Source of the DNA: Euzebyella marina
Lineage (GTDB): Bacteria > Bacteroidota > Bacteroidia > Flavobacteriales > Flavobacteriaceae
Direction: 5' to 3'
DNA: 64,000 bases
NCBI RefSeq assembly: GCF_014855515.1
Contig: NZ_JACYFK010000001.1
Location: forward strand, 1,364,001 to 1,428,000
Shown piece after piece: positions 15,180 through 23,768 of this stretch (position 1 is its first letter; every line of letters begins with the position of its first letter). The translations under genes were made by a program, and so were the position numbers. The notes beneath the pieces were generated by a model. The model was not told the DNA's origin. It searched no databases and saw nothing but the letters and a program-made list of their open reading frames with translations.

Positions 15180-17225
15180 TTACTCACCAGTTGCCCAAGC
15201 AAACGTTGCAACGTCAACTTGAGTGCCAGAAGTATAAGGACCTTCTGTAGTGGCGGCAGCACCATCGATTAGAATATTGGCCAAAGGACCATCGTTAGGC
15301 ATATCTACCAAAGTAGCATAACCTTCTAAGTAAAGATTTGTGATAGTAGCACCAGTAGTCTTTTTGAACTGAAGAGCAGTACCGTCAACACTAGAAATAG
15401 CAGTGAAGTTTTCTAATGTTGGGTTGTTTGCCTGATCGGCACCATCAACACCATCGGCCTCTACCGCAGTAGAGAAACCAGCTACGCTATGTAAAACATA
15501 AGTGTTGGTCAAAGTACCGTTCCAACCTTCTGTCCAGTCTACAGCGTCATCTTCGTTGTTTTCTAGGTAGAAGTTGCTTGCGTTAACAGCACCTCCAAAG
15601 AACTCAACACCATCGTCGGTACCGTTTAAGATAGCTACGTTTTCAATGGTAGTACCTGAACCTACTGCATAAAGAGTAAGACCGTTGTACTGTGATTCTG
15701 AATTGATTTGAGCACCGGCATAGTTGATAACCAAGTAGCTGATAGAACCAGAGTTGTCTGTGTTGTCAGTTCCACCGTATTGGAAGCCACCAACTTCTGC
15801 AGTAGCATCAACACCTTCTGAAGTAACACCGTTACCTAAAAGTAACAAACCGCCCCAATCACCAGGGTTTTGGTCGCTAGAAGTCATGATTACCGGAGCC
15901 TCAGCAGTACCTTGAACATCGATCATGGCACCTTTCTTAACTACGATATAAGTACTTGTTGATTCACCTTCAGCCGCATCGGCAATGATTACGGTACCAG
16001 CAGGTATAGTCAATGTAGCACCAGTTTCAACGCTTAGGCTACCAGTCAATCTGTAGATAATGTCAGAATCCAATTCCATATCGGCATCAACAGTACCTAC
16101 TAAATCCATAGTTTCAACTGAAGTTTCAGTAGAAACCCATGCGAAAGCAGAAATATCAACTGATGGATCAGCTAAATAAGTCATTGCTGGATCGGCATCG
16201 GCACCATCGATTTGAATGTTGGCCAAAGGACCATCGTTAGGCATATCGACAGAAGTTTGGTAACCTGTCAAAGAAAGACCTGTGATAGTTGCACCAGACT
16301 CTTTCTTGAACTGAAGGGCAGTACCACCTTTTGTAGATACGGCAGTGAAGTTCGTGATAGTTGGGTTGGCATTAACACCGTCAGCTTCGATAGCAGTAGA
16401 GAAACCGGCATTGGTATGAAGTACGTAAGTATCGGTGATAGAACCGCTCCATCCTTCTGTCCAGTCAACAGCATCATCTTCGTTGTTTTCTAGGTAAAGA
16501 TTTGTAGCGCTAACGGTACCGCCAAAGAACTCAACACCGTCATCGGTACCGTTCAAGATAGCAACATTGTCGATAGCTGTACCAGAACCAACAGAGTAAA
16601 GAGTAAGACCATTGTATTGAGACTCTGAGTTAATTTGAGCACCGGCATAATTAATTACCAAGTAGCTAATAGAACCAGAGTTGTCATCATTGGCAGAACC
16701 ACCGTAAAGAATACCACCTACTTCGGCAGTTGCGTCAACACCTTCAGTAGTTTCAGCGTTACCAGCGATTACCAAACCACCCCAGTCTCCAGGAGTTTCA
16801 TTGGCTGAAGTCATAATTACAGGAGCAGCAGCAGTACCTTGAACATCGATCATAGCACCTTTTTGAACTACAATATATCTATCAGTACCAGTTTCTGATA
16901 CGATTTTTGTTCCAGCAGGAATGGTAAGGGTAGCACCACTTTCAACACTGAATACTCCGGTAATAGTATATTCTTTAGATGGGTCTAGTTCTCTGTCTTC
17001 AGTCATAGAACCTGTTAAGGCAGTATCTTCAGCAGCCTCACAAGAGTTGGCGCAAGATCCACCGCAGTCAACACCTGTTTCATCACCGTTCTGAACACCA
17101 TCGGAGCAAGTGGCCGCTGCTGGTGGGGGTGGAGTAGTGCCCCCATCATCATTACCACAGCTGGCAAGGAAAAGCCCTGAAACCATGGCGAAAATCATTG
17201 AAAATTTGATTGTTTTCGTTTTCAT
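15180..17225 (-). CDS. two-repeat surface lipoprotein partnered with a TonB receptor
   Basis: A 681-residue lipoprotein (lipobox LASC, Cys at 23) with a low-complexity TPPPPAAA linker and a Cys-rich motif at 40-62 (TCSDGVQNGDETGVDCGGSC). Two tandem repeats of about 300 residues follow, near 69-364 and 373-678. Each contains GATLTIPAGT, YIVV(Q/K)KGAMIDVQGTA, PGDWGGL, SISYLVINYAGAQINSES, NGTDDGVEFFGG, NNEDDAVDWTEGW and VDMPNDGPLANI, consistent with a right-handed beta-helix. The ATG at 17225 starts at the signal peptide; one at 17252 adds nine residues. It is 30 bp downstream of the TonB receptor gene and probably binds that receptor's ligand outside. It does not resemble SusD. Homologues are sometimes loosely called multidrug transporter, which nothing here supports. 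Confidence 0.85.
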   Translation of the reverse strand: MKTKTIKFSMIFAMVSGLFLASCGNDDGGTTPPPPAAATCSDGVQNGDETGVDCGGSCANSCEAAEDTALTGSMTEDRELDPSKEYTITGVFSVESGATLTIPAGTKIVSETGTDRYIVVQKGAMIDVQGTAAAPVIMTSANETPGDWGGLVIAGNAETTEGVDATAEVGGILYGGSANDDNSGSISYLVINYAGAQINSESQYNGLTLYSVGSGTAIDNVAILNGTDDGVEFFGGTVSATNLYLENNEDDAVDWTEGWSGSITDTYVLHTNAGFSTAIEADGVNANPTITNFTAVSTKGGTALQFKKESGATITGLSLTGYQTSVDMPNDGPLANIQIDGADADPAMTYLADPSVDISAFAWVSTETSVETMDLVGTVDADMELDSDIIYRLTGSLSVETGATLTIPAGTVIIADAAEGESTSTYIVVKKGAMIDVQGTAEAPVIMTSSDQNPGDWGGLLLLGNGVTSEGVDATAEVGGFQYGGTDNTDNSGSISYLVINYAGAQINSESQYNGLTLYAVGSGTTIENVAILNGTDDGVEFFGGAVNASNFYLENNEDDAVDWTEGWNGTLTNTYVLHSVAGFSTAVEADGVDGADQANNPTLENFTAISSVDGTALQFKKTTGATITNLYLEGYATLVDMPNDGPLANILIDGAAATTEGPYTSGTQVDVATFAWATGE

Positions 17226-17255
17226 AATTGTTGTTTTAAATATTAGATCCAATTG

Positions 17256-20066
17256 TTAAAAGCTATAATTCAAACCCAAGGTCAAAGAGCTTCCACCAGT
17301 GTACGAACGAACGATTTCTTCCGTTTCGATACCTGTGGTGCTAGGTCTTACTAATTGGGTTCTCTTTATTTCGGGGTTCAATAAATTCTTGCCCATAAAT
17401 CTCAAGGTCCAGTGTTCACCGAATTCTTTGGTCATTACTAAATCGAGTACGGCAAATCCTTTTTCTACGATTGACTCATTGTAGAACCGGTCGCTCTGGC
17501 TTTGAATTTCAGGAGCGCCCAATGCGAAGATTTTATCCGATGCGTAATTAGCGGTCAAAGAGGCCGAGAACGGATTTTCTGAAGCGGTACTTAGATTAAG
17601 GCTGGCATTTACTATGTAATCGGAAGCGCCTTGTAAATCGGCTTTTGTACGACCGTTGTATCTGAAGGTTCTGATGAAAGTGCCATTTTCATCCCTGATT
17701 TCCTTTAGGTCTTGACTATGCCAAAGGCGGGTGGCGTTAAAGTTCAGATTAAGGTCATAGCCCCTTGGGGTCTCACCTGAATCATCAATGGTTATCAGGT
17801 CAATCTTGGTCTCAATTTCCAAGCCGTATACTTCGGCTTTATCGCCAGAGTTGAAATACGAGAATACACCTGCAGAACCTCTATCTTGAACCTTATTGAT
17901 GGGGTCTGATATGTCTTTATAGAAAGCCGCTACCGAAATCAATTGGCCGTTAGAAGGAAAATATTCCCATTTAAGGTCATAATTGAGGTCAAGAGAAGCC
18001 TCTAAGTCTGGGTTACCTCTTGTTACCTGCCCGGTTTGGGAAACATACTCAAAAGGAGCAATCTCTTTAAACTCAGGTAGGGTAATGGTACGGCTCATTG
18101 CCAAGCGAATGGCGTTTTTTTCGCTGATATCGTACTTAATATTGGCACTTGGGTAGAGATTGGCATACTCTTTTGTGCTTTCACCGATTCTACCGGGAAT
18201 ATTACCTACATCATAAGAGACATCGATTATATCTTTTTGAAAACGCATACCCGTGTTAAAATGCCATTTTTTCAAACCGATATTAAAGTTGGCATAGGCC
18301 GCTTTCGATTCCAATTCACCTAAATAGGTATCCGGCTGTAATTCATTTATCTGTAGGTCGCCACTCAAGAAGTTTTCATAAGTGAAAATGCTTCCTAAAT
18401 CATCAATAGATGATGGGTTGATGGTGTTAGTGCTACGTTCTTCGACACCTACAAATTTTGAGCTGAAATCACGCTCTTTGTTTCTGTAGTTTAAACCTAG
18501 CTCAATATCAAAAGACTTTTGGTTGTCTTCTTCATTGATGACATTGATGATATCCCTTAGGTACCCATTAAATTCTTGGTCATCGATTTGTTGGTTCGAC
18601 TTTCGTTGTTGAAACCCACCGGTTCTACCCAACTGAACGAAACTTCCGTCAGGGTCAAAGTTGACCTCGTTACGAATACGATTGGGCTCATCTGCGTCTA
18701 CCTTGTTAAAACCACCTGCCCACTCTAAGAAATTGTTTTCTTTAAGACGATGCGTACCCAATAGTTGGGTTACCAATAAGCGGGTTTGTTTAACGTTTTG
18801 GTCACGAATGAACTGGAATAACCCTTCGGCAGGATCGGTTTCTTCAAAAATGGTCGCTTCACCATTTCTACCTCCTTCAAAAACCTGATCGGACACCTTG
18901 TTCACAAAGAAAGTGCTCGATTTAATTTTGTTGTCAGAATTGATGTAGTACGTAAGGTCTAATAGACCACTAGTATTTAATTGTTTTGTGTAAGTGGTCG
19001 CGTCGGTGATGGTATCATCGATAAAGTTAGACCTGAACTGTCTGAACAGACCTTCGGCATAATCGTACGAGCGCGATTGAGAAGCGGTCAAAAGAGCTGA
19101 AAACTTTTCTTTGAACTTTTTTGCAACCGTTATGTTGTATTGGTAATCGATGGGGGCGCTTTCTTCCGATGTATTCCAACCTTGTTGGGTCAGCTGATTT
19201 CTTACAGGGTTGTCTTGGGTATAGAAACCACCGATGATATCATCGGAGTTAGGAGATATCTTATAGCTATCGAAAACCCCGCTTTTAGCGACGTTCGAAT
19301 TGACACCTGCCCTTACGCCTATACTGATATCGCTTGAACCTTGAAGTTCTCTTGAGGTAATATTGACCACACCTGATGCTTGGTCAGCGGTAGTTTGAAC
19401 CCCATAGGTCTTACTTACGCTCACATTTTCTATAACCCTTGTTGGGAACAAGCCTAAGTCGATATTCTTTCTTTCTACGTCGTCGGAAGGTACGGGAAGA
19501 CCGTTAAGGGTTGTTGAAAGATATCTGTCCCCAAGTCCCCTTACAAAAACATCACCGGAAGCCTCACTACTCGATACTCCGGAAATTTTTGTAGTTGCCG
19601 TAGCCGCATCTGAAACACCTATTTTGGCCAGTTGCTGTGCGCCAATACTTTCTTTGATTTCAACAGCTTTCTTTTGATCTAAAAGTAAAGCTACTTCTGA
19701 ATCTTTACGGGCAACCGTAGTTACGACTACCTCGTCTAACGAAACACCTTCAGATGCGCTCATGGGCACATCAATAGTGGTTACCTTGCCACCTTCAACC
19801 ACAACGTCCGGTATTTCTATCGTTTCATAACCCAAATAGCTAAATAGAACGGTGTAGGTACCTGCCTCTAAGTTTGAAATTTCATAAAGACCGTCGAAGT
19901 CTGAAGTGGTTCCTGTGGTTGTGCCTTTGATAATAACGTTGGCGAATGGTAACGGTTCGTTGTTGAACTCTTTGTCTGTCAGTTTTCCCCCAATACTCCC
20001 CTTGTCTTGGGCCAGTAATTGTAGCGTCATGAAAAACGCTAGGGGAACAGTAAATAATAATCTCAT
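17256..20066 (-). CDS. TonB-dependent outer-membrane receptor with N-terminal carboxypeptidase-regulatory-like domain
   Basis: A 936-residue receptor: signal peptide (1-19, QLLAQ), a CarboxypepD_reg-like beta-sandwich (about 22-110, GSIGGKLTDKEF to GYETIEIPDVVVEGG), a plug domain with VFVRGLGDRYLSTTLNGLPVP and ENVSVSKTYGVQTTADQASG, and a 22-strand-type barrel ending in GGSSLTLGLNYSF with the expected terminal Phe. It imports or binds a ligand using TonB energy. A lipoprotein gene follows in the same operon, as in SusC-type pairs, but neither a SusD homologue nor carbohydrate enzymes are nearby. Phosphate-related control is an inference from the divergent PhoB/PhoR-like pair and the repeated ATGTTA sites in the shared promoter. 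Confidence 0.92.
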   Translation of the reverse strand: MRLLFTVPLAFFMTLQLLAQDKGSIGGKLTDKEFNNEPLPFANVIIKGTTTGTTSDFDGLYEISNLEAGTYTVLFSYLGYETIEIPDVVVEGGKVTTIDVPMSASEGVSLDEVVVTTVARKDSEVALLLDQKKAVEIKESIGAQQLAKIGVSDAATATTKISGVSSSEASGDVFVRGLGDRYLSTTLNGLPVPSDDVERKNIDLGLFPTRVIENVSVSKTYGVQTTADQASGVVNITSRELQGSSDISIGVRAGVNSNVAKSGVFDSYKISPNSDDIIGGFYTQDNPVRNQLTQQGWNTSEESAPIDYQYNITVAKKFKEKFSALLTASQSRSYDYAEGLFRQFRSNFIDDTITDATTYTKQLNTSGLLDLTYYINSDNKIKSSTFFVNKVSDQVFEGGRNGEATIFEETDPAEGLFQFIRDQNVKQTRLLVTQLLGTHRLKENNFLEWAGGFNKVDADEPNRIRNEVNFDPDGSFVQLGRTGGFQQRKSNQQIDDQEFNGYLRDIINVINEEDNQKSFDIELGLNYRNKERDFSSKFVGVEERSTNTINPSSIDDLGSIFTYENFLSGDLQINELQPDTYLGELESKAAYANFNIGLKKWHFNTGMRFQKDIIDVSYDVGNIPGRIGESTKEYANLYPSANIKYDISEKNAIRLAMSRTITLPEFKEIAPFEYVSQTGQVTRGNPDLEASLDLNYDLKWEYFPSNGQLISVAAFYKDISDPINKVQDRGSAGVFSYFNSGDKAEVYGLEIETKIDLITIDDSGETPRGYDLNLNFNATRLWHSQDLKEIRDENGTFIRTFRYNGRTKADLQGASDYIVNASLNLSTASENPFSASLTANYASDKIFALGAPEIQSQSDRFYNESIVEKGFAVLDLVMTKEFGEHWTLRFMGKNLLNPEIKRTQLVRPSTTGIETEEIVRSYTGGSSLTLGLNYSF

Positions 20067-20124
20067 TTCTTCTTTTTAGTACGCCGCAAATAAAGAGAGA
20101 GGCTGTAAAAGTCGAGTTACGCAC

Positions 20125-20163
20125 ATGTTAAATCTATTTTGCAATAATGTTAGTTTAATGTTA
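20125..20163. promoter_or_regulatory. 11-bp-phased ATGTTA half-sites (candidate PhoB-like operator)
   Basis: ATGTTA occurs at 20125, 20147 and 20158, that is at steps of 22 and 11 bp, with a further ACGTTA at 20177 out of phase. Direct half-sites at 11-bp intervals are what OmpR/PhoB-family regulators bind. The array lies between the TonB receptor gene and a gene for just such a regulator. A one-mismatch -7 box for the receptor (TTTATTTG on the minus strand, 20094-20087) would put the array at roughly -45 to -83. Confidence 0.5.
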
Positions 20164-20243
20164 TAATATTAAATCAACGTTAAGCGGTTTAGGGATACAT
20201 GTATTATCTTTATCTTGGCCCGGTCATTAAAGAAAAGTATCAC

Positions 20244-20930
20244 ATGAAAAAGAAAGACATCAAGATTTTATTGGTAGACGATGAACCTGATATTCTGGAG
20301 ATTATAGGTTACAACCTTACGTCTGAAGGTTATCAAGTTTTTACTGCCAAGAACGGTGCGGAGGGTGTTGCCCTGGCAAAGAAGAAGCAACCGCATCTGA
20401 TCATTCTAGATGTTATGATGCCAGAGATGGATGGTATCGAAGCTTGTGAGGTTATTCGTGGTACTTCCGGTCTAGAGAATATCATCATAGCTTTTTTAAC
20501 CGCCAGAGGTGAAGATTACTCCCAGGTTGCAGGCTTTGAGGCGGGTGCCGATGATTATATTACAAAGCCTATTCGCCCGAAAGTTTTGGTGAGCAAGGTT
20601 AAGGCACTTTTACGCAGGCTGAAGGAAGATGGGGGTGCTCAAGAAGAAATTGTTAAGGTCGGTAATATTGTTATCAATAGAGAGGAGTACAAAATTATCA
20701 ACGATGGTGAAGAGATAGTTCTGCCTAGAAAAGAGTTCGAACTATTGGCACTGTTGACTTCTAAACCAAGCAAAGTCTTTAAACGTGAGGTTATACTTGA
20801 CCGCGTATGGGGCAATGAAGTGGTCGTAGGTGGTAGAACCATTGATGTGCATATTAGAAAGTTGCGCGAAAAGATTGGTGAAGACCATTTTAAAACGGTG
20901 AAGGGAGTAGGTTACAAATTTGTACTCTAG
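20244..20930 (+). CDS. OmpR/PhoB-family response regulator
   Basis: A 228-residue regulator with a receiver domain (acidic pocket D12-D13, phospho-acceptor D56 in LIILDVMMPEMDG, conserved Lys in YITKPIRP) and a C-terminal winged helix (RKEFELLALL to GVGYKF). The ATG at 20244 gives the standard N-terminus KKKDIKILLVDDEPD; an upstream in-frame ATG at 20199 would add 15 unmatched residues. The cognate kinase gene starts 90 bp downstream. The pair resembles PhoB/PhoR of phosphate control in architecture; no phosphate transporter is nearby, so the signal remains unproven. Confidence 0.93.
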   Translation: MKKKDIKILLVDDEPDILEIIGYNLTSEGYQVFTAKNGAEGVALAKKKQPHLIILDVMMPEMDGIEACEVIRGTSGLENIIIAFLTARGEDYSQVAGFEAGADDYITKPIRPKVLVSKVKALLRRLKEDGGAQEEIVKVGNIVINREEYKIINDGEEIVLPRKEFELLALLTSKPSKVFKREVILDRVWGNEVVVGGRTIDVHIRKLREKIGEDHFKTVKGVGYKFVL

Positions 20931-20944
20931 ACGTTTCTTGACCA

Positions 20945-20972
20945 TTGTTTCCACTTATTTACTTTAATTTTG
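20945..20972 (+). promoter_or_regulatory. own promoter of the PhoR-like kinase gene
   Basis: TTG at 20945-20947, a 17-bp spacer and TAATTTTG at 20965-20972 match the Bacteroidota consensus. The kinase may thus be transcribed separately as well as by read-through from the regulator gene. Confidence 0.55.
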
Positions 20973-21020
20973 GGCTCTGGCCCATAAACCAGTTGAGGGC
21001 CGTACTATAAATTCAAGACC

Positions 21021-22103
21021 ATGGCCACTAAATTGAAAAGATCTTATCGCTTCGCTTTAAGGTCGTCTTTCTATATCACATTGGTTTTTACTTCGGTCTT
21101 GGCAGTAATTCTCTTTGCTTCGGGCCAATTCGACGCATTATCGGTAGTTCTTGCTGCAGCGGTATTGTTTATTATAGCTTTTACGGTTTTACAGGTAAGA
21201 ATTGAGCACTTTATCTATCGGCGAATCAAGCAAATCTATGATGATGTAGCTTTGTTGGAGTCGTCTTCCCTTGTTTCCGGTCCAATTACTACTGACATGA
21301 AAACCCTTACCGAAGAGATTGAGAAATTTGCAAAAGACAAGAAGGTAGAGATAGATACGCTTAAGATAAGGGAAGAATACCGCAAAGATTTTTTAGGTAA
21401 TGTTTCTCATGAACTAAAAACACCCTTATTCACGGTTCAAGGTTATATTGAAACCCTATTAGATGGGGCGATGAACGATAAAAGTGTTCGAAAAAAGTAT
21501 TTGCAAAGAGCCGGTAAGGGGGTAGAAAGGCTAATCTATATTGTTAAAGACCTCGACCTTATCACCAAACTTGAAGTCGGTGAGCTCAATCTGCGCAAAG
21601 AAAAGTTTGATATTATTGAACTTATTCAGAGTGTGTTCGACCTTTTGGAAATGAAGACCGAGAAAAAGAACATCGTTCTCACTTTTGATATGGAGTATGG
21701 CGAACCGATTTATGTATTCGCCGACAAAGAAAAGATTCAGCAGGTAGTGACCAACCTTTTGGTCAATTCTATAAAATATGGGCATTCTGATGGTACTACC
21801 GAGGTGAGTGTTGAAAACCTGATCAAAAATAAGGTGATCGTGAGAGTTACCGATAATGGCGAGGGAATACCAAAACAGCATATTCCCCGACTTTTTGAGC
21901 GTTTCTATCGTGTCGATAAAAGCGGAAGCCGTAGTGAAGGAGGTTCAGGGCTCGGCCTTTCAATCGTTAAACACATTATCGAGGCACATAAAGAGAAAAT
22001 ATATGTCGAGAGTGAGATTGGGGTCGGTAGTGAATTTTCGTTTACACTAGAAAAGGCGGTTGTTGAGGTCGATGAAGAAGAACCAATACTTTCCGATGAG
22101 TAA
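21021..22103 (+). CDS. PhoR-like sensor histidine kinase
   Basis: A 360-residue kinase with two membrane helices near the N-terminus (about 14-33 and 38-58) and only a few residues between them, so there is no real periplasmic sensor domain. The dimerisation/phosphoacceptor box is FLGNVSHELKTPLFTVQGY with H130, followed by the N box LLVNSIKYG, G1 box VTDNGEGIP, F box LFERFYRVDKSGSR and G2 box GGSGLGLSIVKHI. It lacks a PAS domain. It is the expected partner of the PhoB-like regulator just upstream. The TrmB gene follows after 19 bp and may be co-transcribed. Confidence 0.93.
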   Translation: MATKLKRSYRFALRSSFYITLVFTSVLAVILFASGQFDALSVVLAAAVLFIIAFTVLQVRIEHFIYRRIKQIYDDVALLESSSLVSGPITTDMKTLTEEIEKFAKDKKVEIDTLKIREEYRKDFLGNVSHELKTPLFTVQGYIETLLDGAMNDKSVRKKYLQRAGKGVERLIYIVKDLDLITKLEVGELNLRKEKFDIIELIQSVFDLLEMKTEKKNIVLTFDMEYGEPIYVFADKEKIQQVVTNLLVNSIKYGHSDGTTEVSVENLIKNKVIVRVTDNGEGIPKQHIPRLFERFYRVDKSGSRSEGGSGLGLSIVKHIIEAHKEKIYVESEIGVGSEFSFTLEKAVVEVDEEEPILSDE

Positions 22104-22122
22104 AATTGTCAAATAAGAGCAA

Positions 22123-22791
22123 GTGGGCAGTAAGAACAAACTGAAAAGGTTTAAAGAGAACGAAGGGTTTCAAAATGTGTTGCAACCCTCAAGAGAAGAT
22201 ATAAAGAACGGCTTTTCCCTTAAAGGAAATTGGAAATCACATTTTGGTAATGACAACCCTATCGTGCTCGAATTGGGCTGTGGCAAAGGCGAATATACTG
22301 TAGGTTTGGCCAGAAGAGATGCTTCCAAAAATTTTATCGGAATCGATATAAAAGGAGCGAGATTATGGCGTGGTGCCAAAACTGCTTTAGAAGAGGGTCT
22401 TAAGAATGTGGCCTTTCTGCGTACTCAAATTGAACTGATTGATGAGGTTTTTGCCGAAGGCGAGGTTTCCGAAATATGGATTACTTTTCCCGACCCACAG
22501 ATAAAGTACAAGCGTACCAAACACCGTATGACCAACGAGGCTTTTCTGAATCGCTACAAATACATTCTTAGCCCAGATGGTACGGTCAATCTAAAGACCG
22601 ATAGCGAATTTATGCATGGTTACACCCTTGGCCTATTGCATGGTCTGGGTCTAGAAGTCTCTTACGCCAATCATGATGTTTATAAGAATGAAGGCAGCCC
22701 CGATGAAGTTTTAGGTATTCAAACTTTTTATGAGAAGCAATATCTTGAAAACGGCAAGCCTATTACCTATATCAAATTTAAGGTGCATTGA
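22123..22791 (+). CDS. trmB: tRNA (guanine-46-N7)-methyltransferase
   Basis: A 222-residue SAM-dependent methyltransferase that modifies G46 in the variable loop of tRNAs. The SAM motif is VLELGCGKGEYTV (48-60), and the TrmB signatures ITFPDPQIKYKRTKHR and LKTDSEFMHGYTL are present. The start is GTG at 22123; no in-frame ATG precedes the conserved region, and GSKNKLKRFKENEGF is the usual flavobacterial N-terminus. It heads a tight group with a LysE-family gene (3-bp gap) and an alkyltransferase-like gene (4-bp overlap), which share no obvious pathway. Confidence 0.95.
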   Translation: MGSKNKLKRFKENEGFQNVLQPSREDIKNGFSLKGNWKSHFGNDNPIVLELGCGKGEYTVGLARRDASKNFIGIDIKGARLWRGAKTALEEGLKNVAFLRTQIELIDEVFAEGEVSEIWITFPDPQIKYKRTKHRMTNEAFLNRYKYILSPDGTVNLKTDSEFMHGYTLGLLHGLGLEVSYANHDVYKNEGSPDEVLGIQTFYEKQYLENGKPITYIKFKVH

Positions 22792-22794
22792 TCC

Positions 22795-23424
22795 ATGTTA
22801 CACCTATTGATTTTGTTCTTTGCGACTTTTTCCGCTGCTTTTATGGCAACCGTACCTCCAGGCCTTTTAAACATGAACGCCGCCAAAACTAGTGTTGAAC
22901 GGGGTAAAATAGATGGGGTCATATTTAGCTTGGGCGTTTCAACAATGGTGGTGTTACAGGCTACGATTGCCGTTTATATTTCTAAATTTCTTTTTAAGAA
23001 TCCGCATGTCATTGATGTTCTATTGAAGATTGCAGTTGGGGTTTTCGCCTTTTTTGCTGTCTATTTCTATGTTGCCGCGAAAAAGAATAAAGAGAAAAAG
23101 AACAATTTAGATAAGGTCAGTAAAAAGAACAGTTATTTTAAGGGAATGCTCTTAGGTGCCGTAAATCTATTGACCATACCCTATTATAGCGGACTTAATA
23201 TAATGTGGAATGCCTCGGGATGGATCAAATTTGAAGTTTGGGATATTCTGACTTTTACATTGGCGGCCGGGTTCGGAACCTTTGCCGTTCTTTACATGTA
23301 TACCGTTTATTTCAATAAGCTTGAAAGAAAGAGCAACCGTTTTTCAAAGAACAGCAACTATATCATGAGCTTGCTCATGCTCGTGTTGTTGGTCATTACC
23401 TTATCACGTATCTTTTATCGATGA
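22795..23424 (+). CDS. LysE/RhtB-family exporter
   Basis: A 209-residue membrane protein with about six helices. The N-terminal PPGLLNMNAAKTSVERGKIDG is the LysE-family signature (the proline pair and the following amphipathic segment), and the central KGMLLGAVNLLTIPYYSG corresponds to the second half of the family fold. Members export amino acids or related small molecules using the proton gradient; the substrate is not predictable. The stop codon overlaps the next start by four bases (ATGA), so the two are translationally coupled. Confidence 0.85.
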   Translation: MLHLLILFFATFSAAFMATVPPGLLNMNAAKTSVERGKIDGVIFSLGVSTMVVLQATIAVYISKFLFKNPHVIDVLLKIAVGVFAFFAVYFYVAAKKNKEKKNNLDKVSKKNSYFKGMLLGAVNLLTIPYYSGLNIMWNASGWIKFEVWDILTFTLAAGFGTFAVLYMYTVYFNKLERKSNRFSKNSNYIMSLLMLVLLVITLSRIFYR

Positions 23425-23768
23425 AAGCGGAAAACGAGAATTTCTTTGATCGAGTGTATGAAGTGGCTCGGCTCATACCGGAAGGGCGCGTTACCTCCTA
23501 TGGTGCCATTGCCAAGTATTTGGGTGCTGCCCGCAGTGCCCGAATGGTCGGTTGGGCCATGAACGGTGCGGGCAAATTCGATGACATTCCTGCCCATCGG
23601 GTTGTTAATAAAGTAGGACTGTTAACTGGGAAGCACCATTTTGATGGAACTAACCTTATGCAGCAATTATTGGAAAACGAGGGTATTAAGGTGGTCGATA
23701 ACCAGATTGTGCATTTTGAAAAGCACTTTTGGGACCCCTTTAAAGAGCTGGGTGTAGGGGAAGATTAG
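23421..23768 (+). CDS. alkyltransferase-like (ATL) DNA-binding protein
   Basis: A 115-residue protein equal to the DNA-binding half of O6-methylguanine-DNA methyltransferase: GRVTSYGAIAKYLGAARSAR, then VGWAMNGAG, then IPAHRVVNKVGLLTGKHHF. The active-site PCHR motif reads PAHR (A58), so the alkyl-accepting cysteine is absent. Known ATL proteins bind O6-alkylguanine without repairing it and hand the lesion to nucleotide excision repair. The arginine finger position (R41) is retained. It overlaps the LysE-family gene by ATGA and ends with stops interlocked with the convergent kinase gene (TTAG). Confidence 0.88.
   Translation: MKAENENFFDRVYEVARLIPEGRVTSYGAIAKYLGAARSARMVGWAMNGAGKFDDIPAHRVVNKVGLLTGKHHFDGTNLMQQLLENEGIKVVDNQIVHFEKHFWDPFKELGVGED

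Noticed and set aside
16212-16493. Open frame on the plus strand within the repeat lipoprotein
   Set aside because: It is antisense to a well-supported coding region and shows no recognisable domain; repeats of Thr/Asn-rich coding DNA often leave such open antisense frames.
15180-20066. Polysaccharide utilisation locus (SusC/SusD pair)
   Set aside because: The lipoprotein has no SusD features and no glycoside hydrolase, lyase or sulfatase genes are nearby.
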